Shown: positions 1-6,556 of the stretch, in pieces
How the letters are laid out: every line of letters begins with the position of its first letter
Numbering within the stretch: the stretch's first letter is position 1
IMG/VR virus record: IMGVR_UViG_3300032677_000161
Span: 1-23,898 of that record
Strand: one strand, 5' to 3'
Length of the DNA stretch: 23,898 nucleotides
Source: a virus
The notes under the pieces: model-generated
Told to the model about the DNA's origin: nothing
Seen by the model: only the letters and a program-made list of their open reading frames with translations
Database searches by the model: none
Position numbers and translations under genes: made by a program

Positions 1-88
1 GTCTTATGAGGATTTCGTTGCAGCCGGTGGTCGCCGTCAGGATCTGGCTTGGGATCTCGCCAAGGGCAACGTAACCATCCAGCGCTGA
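1..88 (+). CDS. C-terminal end of an unidentified protein (5' cut by window edge)
   Basis: An open frame beginning at base 2 runs 28 codons to a TGA at 86-88. The residues include FVAAGGRRQDLAWDLAKGN, which I do not recognise. It reads in the same direction as the DUF932 gene that follows and is separated from it by a strong hairpin. Base composition and codon use look coding, but with so few residues it could be the end of any early or replication gene. The call rests only on the open frame, the clean stop and the position. Confidence 0.5.
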   Translation, partial: SYEDFVAAGGRRQDLAWDLAKGNVTIQR

Positions 89-96
89 ACCAATAG

Positions 97-114
97 GGCC
101 GGGTTCGCCCGGCC
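97..114 (+). terminator. GC-rich hairpin with TTCG loop after the first gene
   Basis: GGCCGGG (97-103) pairs perfectly with CCCGGCC (108-114) around a TTCG tetraloop, 8 bases after the stop of the partial gene. No direct run of T follows; the next bases are AACCTCTCTC and then an A/T-rich stretch (127-144). It may be a weak or factor-assisted terminator, or an RNA-stabilising hairpin protecting the upstream mRNA end. The structure itself is certain from the sequence; the role is inferred. Confidence 0.45.
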
Positions 115-157
115 AACCTCTCTCTCAAATTTTAAATTTTAAAACAGGAAAAACAAA

Positions 158-1132
158 ATGGCACACGAAGTTGAAACAATGGCATTCGCAAACGCAGTTC
201 CTTGGCATGGTCTCGGTAATCGCGTCGACCCGACCGTCTCCGTGGACGACATGCTCGTAGCCGCCGGACTGGATTGGGAAGTCAAGCTCCGTCCGCTTTT
301 CGCTCAGGCCGAAAACGGCTCGATGGTTCGTTTGCCTCTCCGCCGCGCACTGGTTCGCTCATCCGACAACAAGGTTATGTCCGTGACCGGTGATATGTGG
401 AAGCCGTTCCAAAACAAAGACGCTCTCGAATTTTTCCGTGAATACACCGAAGCCGGTGGCGCAAAGCTCGAGACCGCCGGGTCGCTCCGTGGAGGCAAAA
501 TGGTTTGGGCGCTCGCCTCGATCCAAGAAGGCTTCACGGTGAATAAGACCGACCACTCAAAGGGCTATGTCCTGCTGACCTCGCCCCACGAAGTCGGCAA
601 GTCGATCACAGTTCGCACGACAGCCGTTCGTGTCGTTTGCGCCAACACCATGGCGCTCGCAATGAACAGCTCGGCCGCACAGTATTCGCAAAATCACCTG
701 AGCAAATTTGACTCCGCCGCCGCCAAGGAAACGATCGGTCTCGCTCGCGAACAAATCATTCAAGCTGGCCTCGATGCAAATACGCTCAGCAACCTTAAGA
801 TGTCGGAATTCGACACGGTTCGTTTCTTGGCCAAGTTTTTCCAACCAATGCCTGAAACGATCGTTGCCGAAAACGACCAGAAGCAATGGGTTGACAACCT
901 CCTCAACGATCCAGGTGCGATCGACAAGAAGTTTGGCGAGGTGCTCTGGTCGGTTCAGAAAGCACCGGGTGCTGTACCAGGTAACGCATGGGGCGTCCTC
1001 AACGGCGTAACCCATTGGGCCGATCACGTTGCTGGCAACAAGGCCGAAGCTCGCCTCTACAACGCATGGTTTGGCGACAAGGCAAAGCTGAAACTGGACG
1101 TTCAGCACGAGCTCCTTCAGCTCGCGGCGTAA
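158..1132 (+). CDS. DUF932 family phage/plasmid protein
   Basis: This 324-residue protein has the family hallmarks of DUF932 (phage/plasmid-like TIGR03299): an N-terminal WHGLG at residues 16-20, a central RTTAVRVVCANT at 153-164, and a conserved His (H180) after it. The length is normal for the family. The biochemical function of DUF932 is not established; members occur in phages and plasmids, often near replication or recombination genes, which fits the helicase gene downstream. The ATG is preceded by AGGA at 146-149 with an 8-base spacer, so the start is well supported. An A/T-rich stretch lies just upstream and could hold a promoter, but no clear -10/-35 pair was identified. Assignment to the family is firm; the role is unknown. 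Confidence 0.88.
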   Translation: MAHEVETMAFANAVPWHGLGNRVDPTVSVDDMLVAAGLDWEVKLRPLFAQAENGSMVRLPLRRALVRSSDNKVMSVTGDMWKPFQNKDALEFFREYTEAGGAKLETAGSLRGGKMVWALASIQEGFTVNKTDHSKGYVLLTSPHEVGKSITVRTTAVRVVCANTMALAMNSSAAQYSQNHLSKFDSAAAKETIGLAREQIIQAGLDANTLSNLKMSEFDTVRFLAKFFQPMPETIVAENDQKQWVDNLLNDPGAIDKKFGEVLWSVQKAPGAVPGNAWGVLNGVTHWADHVAGNKAEARLYNAWFGDKAKLKLDVQHELLQLAA

Positions 1133-1142
1133 GCCGAAAAAC

Positions 1143-1191
1143 CTGACGGAAACGGTAAGTCATTGAAATACCTACACACCGTTTCCGTCAG
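1143..1191. repeat. Perfect 14-bp inverted repeat between DUF932 and helicase genes
   Basis: CTGACGGAAACGGT at 1143-1156 is exactly repeated as its reverse complement at 1178-1191, with a 21-base spacer. It lies 10 bases after the DUF932 stop and about 100 bases before the helicase start. As RNA it would form a long stem, but the loop is large and no U-tract follows (AAGTCTTATTTC), so a simple intrinsic terminator is unlikely. Other readings are a dyad operator for a DNA-binding protein, an RNase III-type processing site, or an attenuator controlling the helicase gene. Confidence 0.75.
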
Positions 1192-1295
1192 AAGTCTTAT
1201 TTCATCTGTTGTCCTCTTATTATCTTAGAGAAATAAAAGAGGGTAAAAGAGGGGGAATAAGGGTTCGGAGTGGAAACGGAGTGGGAATTTTTGAT

Positions 1296-2996
1296 ATGAA
1301 TATTTTAATCGAAGGCAATCGCGTGAGGACGACCTCGGACTACGATGTTCGTATGATCCGGGCGCTCCCGAAACTTGAAGGGATGAAGCGTTGGGCGAGC
1401 GGTAAAGTTTTCACGTTCGAAAACACGCCCTACAACCTTGAAGTTTGGCGTTCCGTTTTTCCTGACGCTCGGTTCGAAGATAAGACGGGCGCTACGGCCC
1501 CTGCAAAGGCCACCAGCGGCGTTCAGGCGGTTGAGACGGCCCGACCCACCTTCTGCTTTAAAACGCCTCCCAGAGCCCACCAGCGCACAGCTCTGGACAA
1601 AATGTTTAAAAAGGGTGAATACCCCGACTGCTTCGGCCTTTTCATGGACATCGGAACCGGCAAAAGCTGGACTGGAATTGCGATGATGGGCATCCGTTGG
1701 TGCGATGGTCTTTCCGACCATGTGCTTTTGGTCGCCAAGAACGGCGTTCACGCTCAGTGGGTGAACGAGCAGATCCCTCGCCACATGTCGGACTCTGTTC
1801 CTTGGAAGGCTTGGGTCTGGGACAAAACCAAAAAGGGCGAGCGCGATTTCGAAGCAATGATGAATTTCGAGGGGTTGAAGATTTTCGCAATCAACATCGA
1901 TGCGCTGATCACTGGCCCGGCAGAAGAAAAGATCCTGCGGTTTCTGAAAGCAGCCAAGGGCCGGGCGACCATGATCGTCGATGAGTCGCAAGACATCAAA
2001 AACATCTCGGCCTCTCGCACCAAGATGGCAATTCGCTATGGAGCACTCTGCAAATATCGGATGATCATGACCGGGACGCCTCTCGCCAAGAACCTCGTGG
2101 ACGCCTTCAGTCAATTTAAGTTCCTTGACGAGCGTATTTTCGGCCACCGTTACGTGACGACTTTCCGGTCGAGGTATTGTCAGCTGCGCGACAACGGTTT
2201 CGGCCTCGAGATCGTGGGCCACAAAAACGTGGAGGAATTTTACAGAAAGATTGAACCGCACATTTTCCGGATCAATGCCGACGAGGTTCTCGACCTACCG
2301 CCGAAAGTTTACGTCCAGCAGCCATTCACCCTGAGCGATGAACAGAAACGCCTCATGAAAGATCTGCGGAAAACGTTCATGGCTCAAACGGAAAAAGGCG
2401 CAACGCTTTCGGTTCCCAATGCGGCCGCACTTGTGACGCGCATGCAGCAGATCTCCTGCGGCTTCGCGGTGGACGAGAACGGGATCGCCCGTGACCTGCC
2501 CAACCCCCGGCTCACGGAGCTCCTGAACGTTTTGGAGCAGCGTTCAGGGAAGGCTATCATCTGGTGCCGTTTCAACGAGGACATAAAACAAGTTATGAAA
2601 GTCCTCGGCCCATCAGCCGTGGATTATTATGGAGGAACTTCTCAAAATGACAGACAGCGAAACGTTCAGACATTTCTCGATCCCGGAAGCAGCATCTCTT
2701 ACCTCGTGGCCTCACCCGAGGCAGCTGGCACTGGACTTAACCTTCAGGGTGTCTGTCGGACGAATATCTACTACTCAAACAGTTTTAATAGCCTTGCCCG
2801 TTGGCAATCCGAGGGTCGGACCTGGCGCGACGGAACCACTGGAAGTGTCACTTACATCGATCTCGTGGGCAAGGGAACGCCCGATGCACGAATTTTGAAA
2901 AACCTTCAGGATAAAAAATCAATTTCCGACCTCGCGTTGGATGAATACCGTAAACTCATTCTCATGGAGGAAGCAGATGAAATTTTCGACTCGTGA
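1296..2996 (+). CDS. SNF2-family DEAD/DEAH-like helicase/translocase
   Basis: The 566-residue protein carries the ordered SF2/SNF2 motifs: Walker A in DIGTGKS (about residues 118-124), motif Ia around LLVAKNGVHAQW (144-155), the Walker B box DESQ (229-232), motif III TGTP (259-262), and motifs V-VI in the second RecA lobe, EAAGTGLNLQG (475-485) and QSEGRTWRDG (504-513). Residues 1-60 resemble the small N-terminal domain of phage SMARCAL1-like helicases. Such proteins are ATP-driven double-stranded DNA translocases, probably used here in replication, recombination or fork remodelling. I chose the ATG at 1296 because the family-like domain begins there; in-frame TTG (1209) and GTG (1281) codons could extend it, and the ribosome site before 1296 is weak (GGAG at 1278-1281, or GGGA nearer). 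Its 3' end overlaps the next gene by 20 bases. Confidence 0.9.
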   Translation: MNILIEGNRVRTTSDYDVRMIRALPKLEGMKRWASGKVFTFENTPYNLEVWRSVFPDARFEDKTGATAPAKATSGVQAVETARPTFCFKTPPRAHQRTALDKMFKKGEYPDCFGLFMDIGTGKSWTGIAMMGIRWCDGLSDHVLLVAKNGVHAQWVNEQIPRHMSDSVPWKAWVWDKTKKGERDFEAMMNFEGLKIFAINIDALITGPAEEKILRFLKAAKGRATMIVDESQDIKNISASRTKMAIRYGALCKYRMIMTGTPLAKNLVDAFSQFKFLDERIFGHRYVTTFRSRYCQLRDNGFGLEIVGHKNVEEFYRKIEPHIFRINADEVLDLPPKVYVQQPFTLSDEQKRLMKDLRKTFMAQTEKGATLSVPNAAALVTRMQQISCGFAVDENGIARDLPNPRLTELLNVLEQRSGKAIIWCRFNEDIKQVMKVLGPSAVDYYGGTSQNDRQRNVQTFLDPGSSISYLVASPEAAGTGLNLQGVCRTNIYYSNSFNSLARWQSEGRTWRDGTTGSVTYIDLVGKGTPDARILKNLQDKKSISDLALDEYRKLILMEEADEIFDS

Positions 2997-3246
2997 GGTG
3001 ATTCTCATAGAATTCATGCAGCGTCACGCCGGTCAGGAATTCACCGGCGACCAGCTCCTCGCATACATGGATAAAAAGATTCAAACTAAACCAAAGTTTT
3101 TTCGGCAATCCGTTTCGACTTCATTGCGCAAGCTCCGAAACAAATTGTCGATCTACGGCATCGATTTGGTGACAGTCTCACTAATCGGTCGTGGGCATAA
3201 GGCCGTTTATTATGTTGACGGTCGGATCTCCACGCTTATTCCCTGA
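2977..3246 (+). CDS. Small winged-helix-like protein
   Basis: An 89-residue basic protein. It begins with helices (STREVILIEFMQRH), followed by a likely recognition-helix region (RQSVSTSLRKLRNKL, about residues 42-56) and a C-terminal beta hairpin (VSLIGRGHKAVYYVDGR), which is the order expected for a winged-helix DNA-binding fold. The start is set by GGAGG at 2966-2970, 6 bases before the ATG; this site and the start lie within the end of the helicase gene (20-base overlap), so translation is probably coupled to the helicase. Its role may be to regulate the operon or to assist the helicase on DNA. The fold is inferred from pattern only and no specific family is recognised. Confidence 0.65.
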   Translation: MKFSTREVILIEFMQRHAGQEFTGDQLLAYMDKKIQTKPKFFRQSVSTSLRKLRNKLSIYGIDLVTVSLIGRGHKAVYYVDGRISTLIP

Positions 3247-3268
3247 AACTGAAAAAGGAAATATACAA

Positions 3269-3991
3269 ATGCGTTTACCTGAAAATCCCTCCGTGCTGGC
3301 TCAAATTAAAGTGTTCACACAAAAGCTCCCTCTTGGAACTTCGTTGACGCTGCACGATCTTATGCGCTATTTTCCAAACCACACAGAAAACACCCTTTCC
3401 GCCTCTTTGAGTACGCTGACAGCTTCGGGTTTCATGGAAGTTGAAGAGGATAAAGTTTGGTCGGTGTTCAAAGATCGTTCCGGCAAAGAATATGCTGCGA
3501 ATTTGAAGTCCTATGTTCTCATAAATTATCCGGATCTGCATGACCTTCGCCAGAAACCGGAATTCTCCTCGAAACCGAAAACAGTGAAGGAAGAACCTGC
3601 CCAAAAAGCTCCCTTAATCAGGGCGAAAGATGTGCCGATTAAAGAGGGAGAAAAGTTCGACCGGGTTTTTGCTTTGAATCCGAGTATCAAGTTCGATCCT
3701 TCTGCTCTCGCAAAGCTCGGCAAAGAAGTCATTTATTGCACGGATTTTGCGGTTCATGACTCTGTCATTGGCGAAAAAGCCCGTTCGCGCTACGAACGGG
3801 TGATTGCGCAACGGATGAAAGACTTCAATCCTGTTCGTGACGTAGTTGCGATTTATGGCGATTCAATGGTTCTTGCGATGGTTGTTTTCTATCTCGCGTC
3901 GAAGCAGGTGAAGCGCTTCAACGTCTCGCGTTACATGGTTCGTGATGATGATTATTTCACCCGTGAAATCTCGATTGACAATTTCGCCTGA
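3269..3991 (+). CDS. Two-domain protein, N-terminal winged-helix-like, C-terminal domain unknown
   Basis: A 240-residue protein. Residues 1-65 read like a winged helix (TSLTLHDLMRYF, then ENTLSASLSTLTASGFMEV and a beta strand WSVF). A charged, Lys/Pro/Glu-rich linker covers about 90-125. The C-terminal part (about 130-240) has alternating strands and helices, with DVVAIYGDSMVLAMVVFYLA as its most hydrophobic strand-helix unit, and ends in an acidic tail. I do not recognise this C-terminal domain. The start at 3269 is chosen because AAGGAA (3255-3260) sits 8 bases before it; a longer in-frame reading from 3191 would overlap the previous gene by 56 bases and has no such site. It is the last + strand gene, and its stop abuts the T-tract of the opposing terminator. 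Confidence 0.75.
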   Translation: MRLPENPSVLAQIKVFTQKLPLGTSLTLHDLMRYFPNHTENTLSASLSTLTASGFMEVEEDKVWSVFKDRSGKEYAANLKSYVLINYPDLHDLRQKPEFSSKPKTVKEEPAQKAPLIRAKDVPIKEGEKFDRVFALNPSIKFDPSALAKLGKEVIYCTDFAVHDSVIGEKARSRYERVIAQRMKDFNPVRDVVAIYGDSMVLAMVVFYLASKQVKRFNVSRYMVRDDDYFTREISIDNFA

Positions 3992-4031
3992 AAATAAAAA
4001 GGGGCCGGGGAGCAGTTGCTCAACCCGGCCC
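3991..4031 (-). terminator. Rho-independent terminator of the late (- strand) operon
   Basis: GGGCCGGG (4002-4009) pairs with CCCGGCCC (4024-4031), and an inner GAGCA/TGCTC stem (4010-4014 with 4017-4021) extends it into an almost unbroken hairpin. Read on the - strand the hairpin is followed by CTTTTTATTTT, a good U-tract ending in the stop codon of the opposing + strand gene. On the + strand the bases after the hairpin (AAGCTCTTC) contain no T-run, so termination in that direction would be weaker. This closes the 20-kb late operon exactly at the convergent junction. Confidence 0.85.
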
Positions 4032-4036
4032 AAGCT

Positions 4037-4068
4037 CTTCGGAATAGCAGGAGGAGATTATTCCGAAG
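4037..4068 (-). other. 10-bp hairpin overlapping the stop codon of the last late gene
   Basis: CTTCGGAATA (4037-4046) pairs perfectly with TATTCCGAAG (4059-4068) around a 12-base loop. On the - strand this stem includes the TAA stop (4058-4060) of the 67-residue protein and lies 5 bases before the terminator hairpin. It has no U-tract of its own. It could stabilise the 3' end of the late mRNA or act as the + strand transcription barrier. The structure is read directly; the function is inferred. Confidence 0.6.
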
Positions 4069-4261
4069 GGTTCTCTGCCGTCGGGGCAGCAGGAACAGCC
4101 GGAGCGGATGGAGCGCTCGCCGCCTCGACTTGAGGTTTGGCTTGAGAATGGAGGAGAGCGATGATATCCGCAACCTCTTCATAAGCGCCCTTCGCAAGAT
4201 GCTTCAAAACCGAATTGACATGCGCGACAGTGAGCTTCAGCTCGACTTCCAAATTGTCCAT
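4058..4261 (-). CDS. Small helical phage protein with Ala/Pro-rich tail
   Basis: A 67-residue protein. The first 42 residues (VELKLTVAHVNSVLKHLAKG, then YEEVADIIALLHSQAKPQ) look like two helices of a type common as tiny proteins at the end of phage virion modules; the function of that group is not known. The remainder is a low-complexity Ala/Pro/Ser tail. I chose the ATG at 4261 because GAGGA (4266-4270) lies 4 bases upstream; that site overlaps the stop of the preceding 756-residue protein, so the two are translationally coupled. A start 15 codons upstream would lie inside the previous gene and has no such site. It is the last gene of the late operon. Confidence 0.7.
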   Translation of the reverse strand: MDNLEVELKLTVAHVNSVLKHLAKGAYEEVADIIALLHSQAKPQVEAASAPSAPAVPAAPTAENPSE

Positions 4262-4268
4262 GTTATCC

Positions 4269-6539
4269 TCAAATATGTTTATTAGCCACAGCCAATGCTT
4301 TTGCAACAGTTGTGTCGTCTAACTTAAGCAAAGACGACGTGTCCTGACTTTGCTCGTTTTTTATCCTATTGGCAAGTGCAATCAGCGCTTCTGCTTTCAA
4401 TTTCGGATTTTTTCCAGTTCTTCCGCCGGTTGCGCGGCCGACTCTGCCTCCAGCGAAGCGTCCGGTTTGTTGATCATTTGCCAACGGAGCTCCTTGCTGG
4501 TTGATGGCTTGGTAATATTTGTTCAGACCTTCGAGCGTGCGTTGGGCGACGGGATCGTTCGCTGCCATTCTTGCGACTTGTGCGAATTGTTTCGGATCCC
4601 CCGAAGCTGCCATCGAGATTGTCCGCTGGGCCACGGCTTTTGCGCGAGCCGCTGCTCCATAAGTGATGGCAACTCCTGGAAGAACACCAAGCAAATATTC
4701 AGGTCTAAAAACGCCGGAAACCATTGCTCCGTCCATAGCTGCCTGAAGGACACCGCCAGCGCCCGATAAACCTAAACCGATTAATCCCTTTTTAAATCCG
4801 ATTGGACTTTTTCCACCGGCTTGCGGCAATTGCTTCGCAGAGGTGTATATGTTTTCCGCCAAAACAGAGTTTCGAACATTATCATAATTCCCGCCCAAAA
4901 CAAGCTGAGCTTTGCGCTGGAATTCTGGGTCGGTTGTCATTTTCTTTGCGAGGACAGAGGCTCCGCCGGGTCGGCCCATATCATCATTCATGCTGCTCAA
5001 AAAGCCATTTTTGAAATAGCTTTTCTGAGTATCATTATATTGATTATATGCGTTTTCGAAATCCGCAGATTTCATCGAGTCGGCTTTTTTGTAAAAATTT
5101 TGACCGGCCTCTGGTGCAGAAACCGAATCGAAAAACTCACTCGCTTTGTCGCGTGCGGCTTGATATTCCGGAGAAACGTTATCGAGGTGATTGACGAACT
5201 GTTTGCGAACCGCATCAATTTGACGAGCGGCGTCTTTATCTCCGCTTATGTTCGCTTTGTTCCATTGGGTATCGAGGTCGCGTTTCACGATGTCCCAAAA
5301 TGCAATATTCCCCGGTTGCTCGCCGGTGGTCGGGGACCATGATGGTTGCTTGAAAAGCGTGGGGTCGATTTCATTCGCAACACGACCTTCCGCATTCACG
5401 ACGGCATCGTGAAAAATCGGGTTTCGCTGAATTGCAGGATCGAGCTCAGATGCATAAATCGAGTTGGATTTTATGTTTGTTGGATCACGAGCAATGTCGT
5501 AAACCTCTTTCAATTCTTTGCGACCTTGATCTTGAATTTGCCCCGTTATCGCAGCAGGATCGAGCGGAGCACCTGTTTCGTTCGTCAGCACCTCATTCAT
5601 TCGAGCCTGAGAATCAGCAAGCCTTGAGTCTTCTCCCGCAACGGTGCTTCCTCGTTTTGGGTTCAACGATGCATTATACTGTCCCGCATTTTCAGGATAT
5701 TTTTTACTTGGAACGATCGAAGCAGCGTCTTCGAGAGCTGCACGAGTTTCCGTTCCACCAATGTCCGCAATGCTCAGCGGAACACCAGTTTTGATCATGT
5801 CTTCCAACTGCGCACGCGAAATTTTCGCAGTTCCATTTTGAAAGTCAGCAGTCAGAGCGGCAATAAGGTTCGCTTGAGAACGAGCGGTTGTCGGAATATT
5901 TTTTACGGCATCGAGAACGTGTCCGGTCGCCATTTGACCGAAAACGTCCGCCGCCGGGCCAAGCACCGCCGCATAAGGACTGTCGCCAACATTTTGACGA
6001 ACGGTTGTTCCGAACACGCCGCCAAGAAGACCTGCTGTTCCCCGAGCCGCCATGCCTTCTGGACCACCAACAAGGTTGGAAACTGCAGATTCAGCTCCTG
6101 ACTGCGCACGCTCTCCCCATTCGGAAGTGGGTTTATAATTGATACCAGTTTCTTCTGGTACGGCTTTTTTTATATCTTCAGAAGTTGGCAACATAGGTTT
6201 GCCGAGTATTTCATTTTCGGCAGCAATATCGCTATATCCTCTGTTATAAACATCAGGGCCACCCGGAGGTTGATACCCCGATTTTTGCAGAAGTTTTTGC
6301 ATTGCCAGTTCATAAATATTGCCAGCTGTTTGCGGCAAATCTCCGCCCATGCCGACAACATCTGCGACGCCACGCTCCAGACCTGAGCCTGTGCCTCTTT
6401 GAAAGTCTTTTGTATTCCAATATTCCGCTTTGCGAGGAGGCGGAACAACGTTGCCTCCTGAAGGCAATGAAAAATCCGTTCCGCTGTCGGCTGGAGTTTC
6501 TTGAGTTGGAACAGGAAATGAAAGATCGTCATCGGCCAT
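4269..6539 (-). CDS. Large internal/ejection-type virion protein
   Basis: A 756-residue protein. The N-terminal region (about 1-75) holds GLERGVADVVGMGGDLPQTA, a glycine-rich amphipathic motif I associate with ejected proteins of podoviruses. The middle (about 250-560) is helical and charged. Residues 586-630 form a hydrophobic stretch that may insert in membrane, followed by Ala-rich helices. The C-terminus has two GGR motifs (697-699, 705-707), then a helical segment with AEALIALANRIK and a final VAKALAVANKHI. The start has GGAA upstream with suitable spacing. Position after the lysozyme-bearing 1341-residue protein suggests the two act together during DNA entry, like the internal core proteins of other podoviruses. 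No enzymatic motif was found; the role is inferred from size, composition and position. Confidence 0.65.
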   Translation of the reverse strand: MADDDLSFPVPTQETPADSGTDFSLPSGGNVVPPPRKAEYWNTKDFQRGTGSGLERGVADVVGMGGDLPQTAGNIYELAMQKLLQKSGYQPPGGPDVYNRGYSDIAAENEILGKPMLPTSEDIKKAVPEETGINYKPTSEWGERAQSGAESAVSNLVGGPEGMAARGTAGLLGGVFGTTVRQNVGDSPYAAVLGPAADVFGQMATGHVLDAVKNIPTTARSQANLIAALTADFQNGTAKISRAQLEDMIKTGVPLSIADIGGTETRAALEDAASIVPSKKYPENAGQYNASLNPKRGSTVAGEDSRLADSQARMNEVLTNETGAPLDPAAITGQIQDQGRKELKEVYDIARDPTNIKSNSIYASELDPAIQRNPIFHDAVVNAEGRVANEIDPTLFKQPSWSPTTGEQPGNIAFWDIVKRDLDTQWNKANISGDKDAARQIDAVRKQFVNHLDNVSPEYQAARDKASEFFDSVSAPEAGQNFYKKADSMKSADFENAYNQYNDTQKSYFKNGFLSSMNDDMGRPGGASVLAKKMTTDPEFQRKAQLVLGGNYDNVRNSVLAENIYTSAKQLPQAGGKSPIGFKKGLIGLGLSGAGGVLQAAMDGAMVSGVFRPEYLLGVLPGVAITYGAAARAKAVAQRTISMAASGDPKQFAQVARMAANDPVAQRTLEGLNKYYQAINQQGAPLANDQQTGRFAGGRVGRATGGRTGKNPKLKAEALIALANRIKNEQSQDTSSLLKLDDTTVAKALAVANKHI

Positions 6540-6556
6540 AATTTTGTTCCTTCAAA

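Noticed and set aside
557-1108. 183-residue open frame on the - strand inside the DUF932 gene
   Set aside because: It lies entirely opposite a clearly recognised gene and has no recognisable domain or ribosome site; it is a shadow of the coding strand.
1143-1191. Inverted repeat read as an intrinsic terminator
   Set aside because: The 21-base loop and absence of a following T-run do not fit; kept as an unexplained dyad instead.
1305-2261. 318-residue - strand frame opposite the helicase
   Set aside because: The + strand carries all helicase motifs in order; the antisense frame is long only because of the codon pattern of the real gene and shows no motif.
3191-3268. Longer N-terminus for the 240-residue protein
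   Set aside because: It would overlap the preceding gene by 56 bases, its residues look out of place, and a good AAGGAA site precedes the ATG at 3269.
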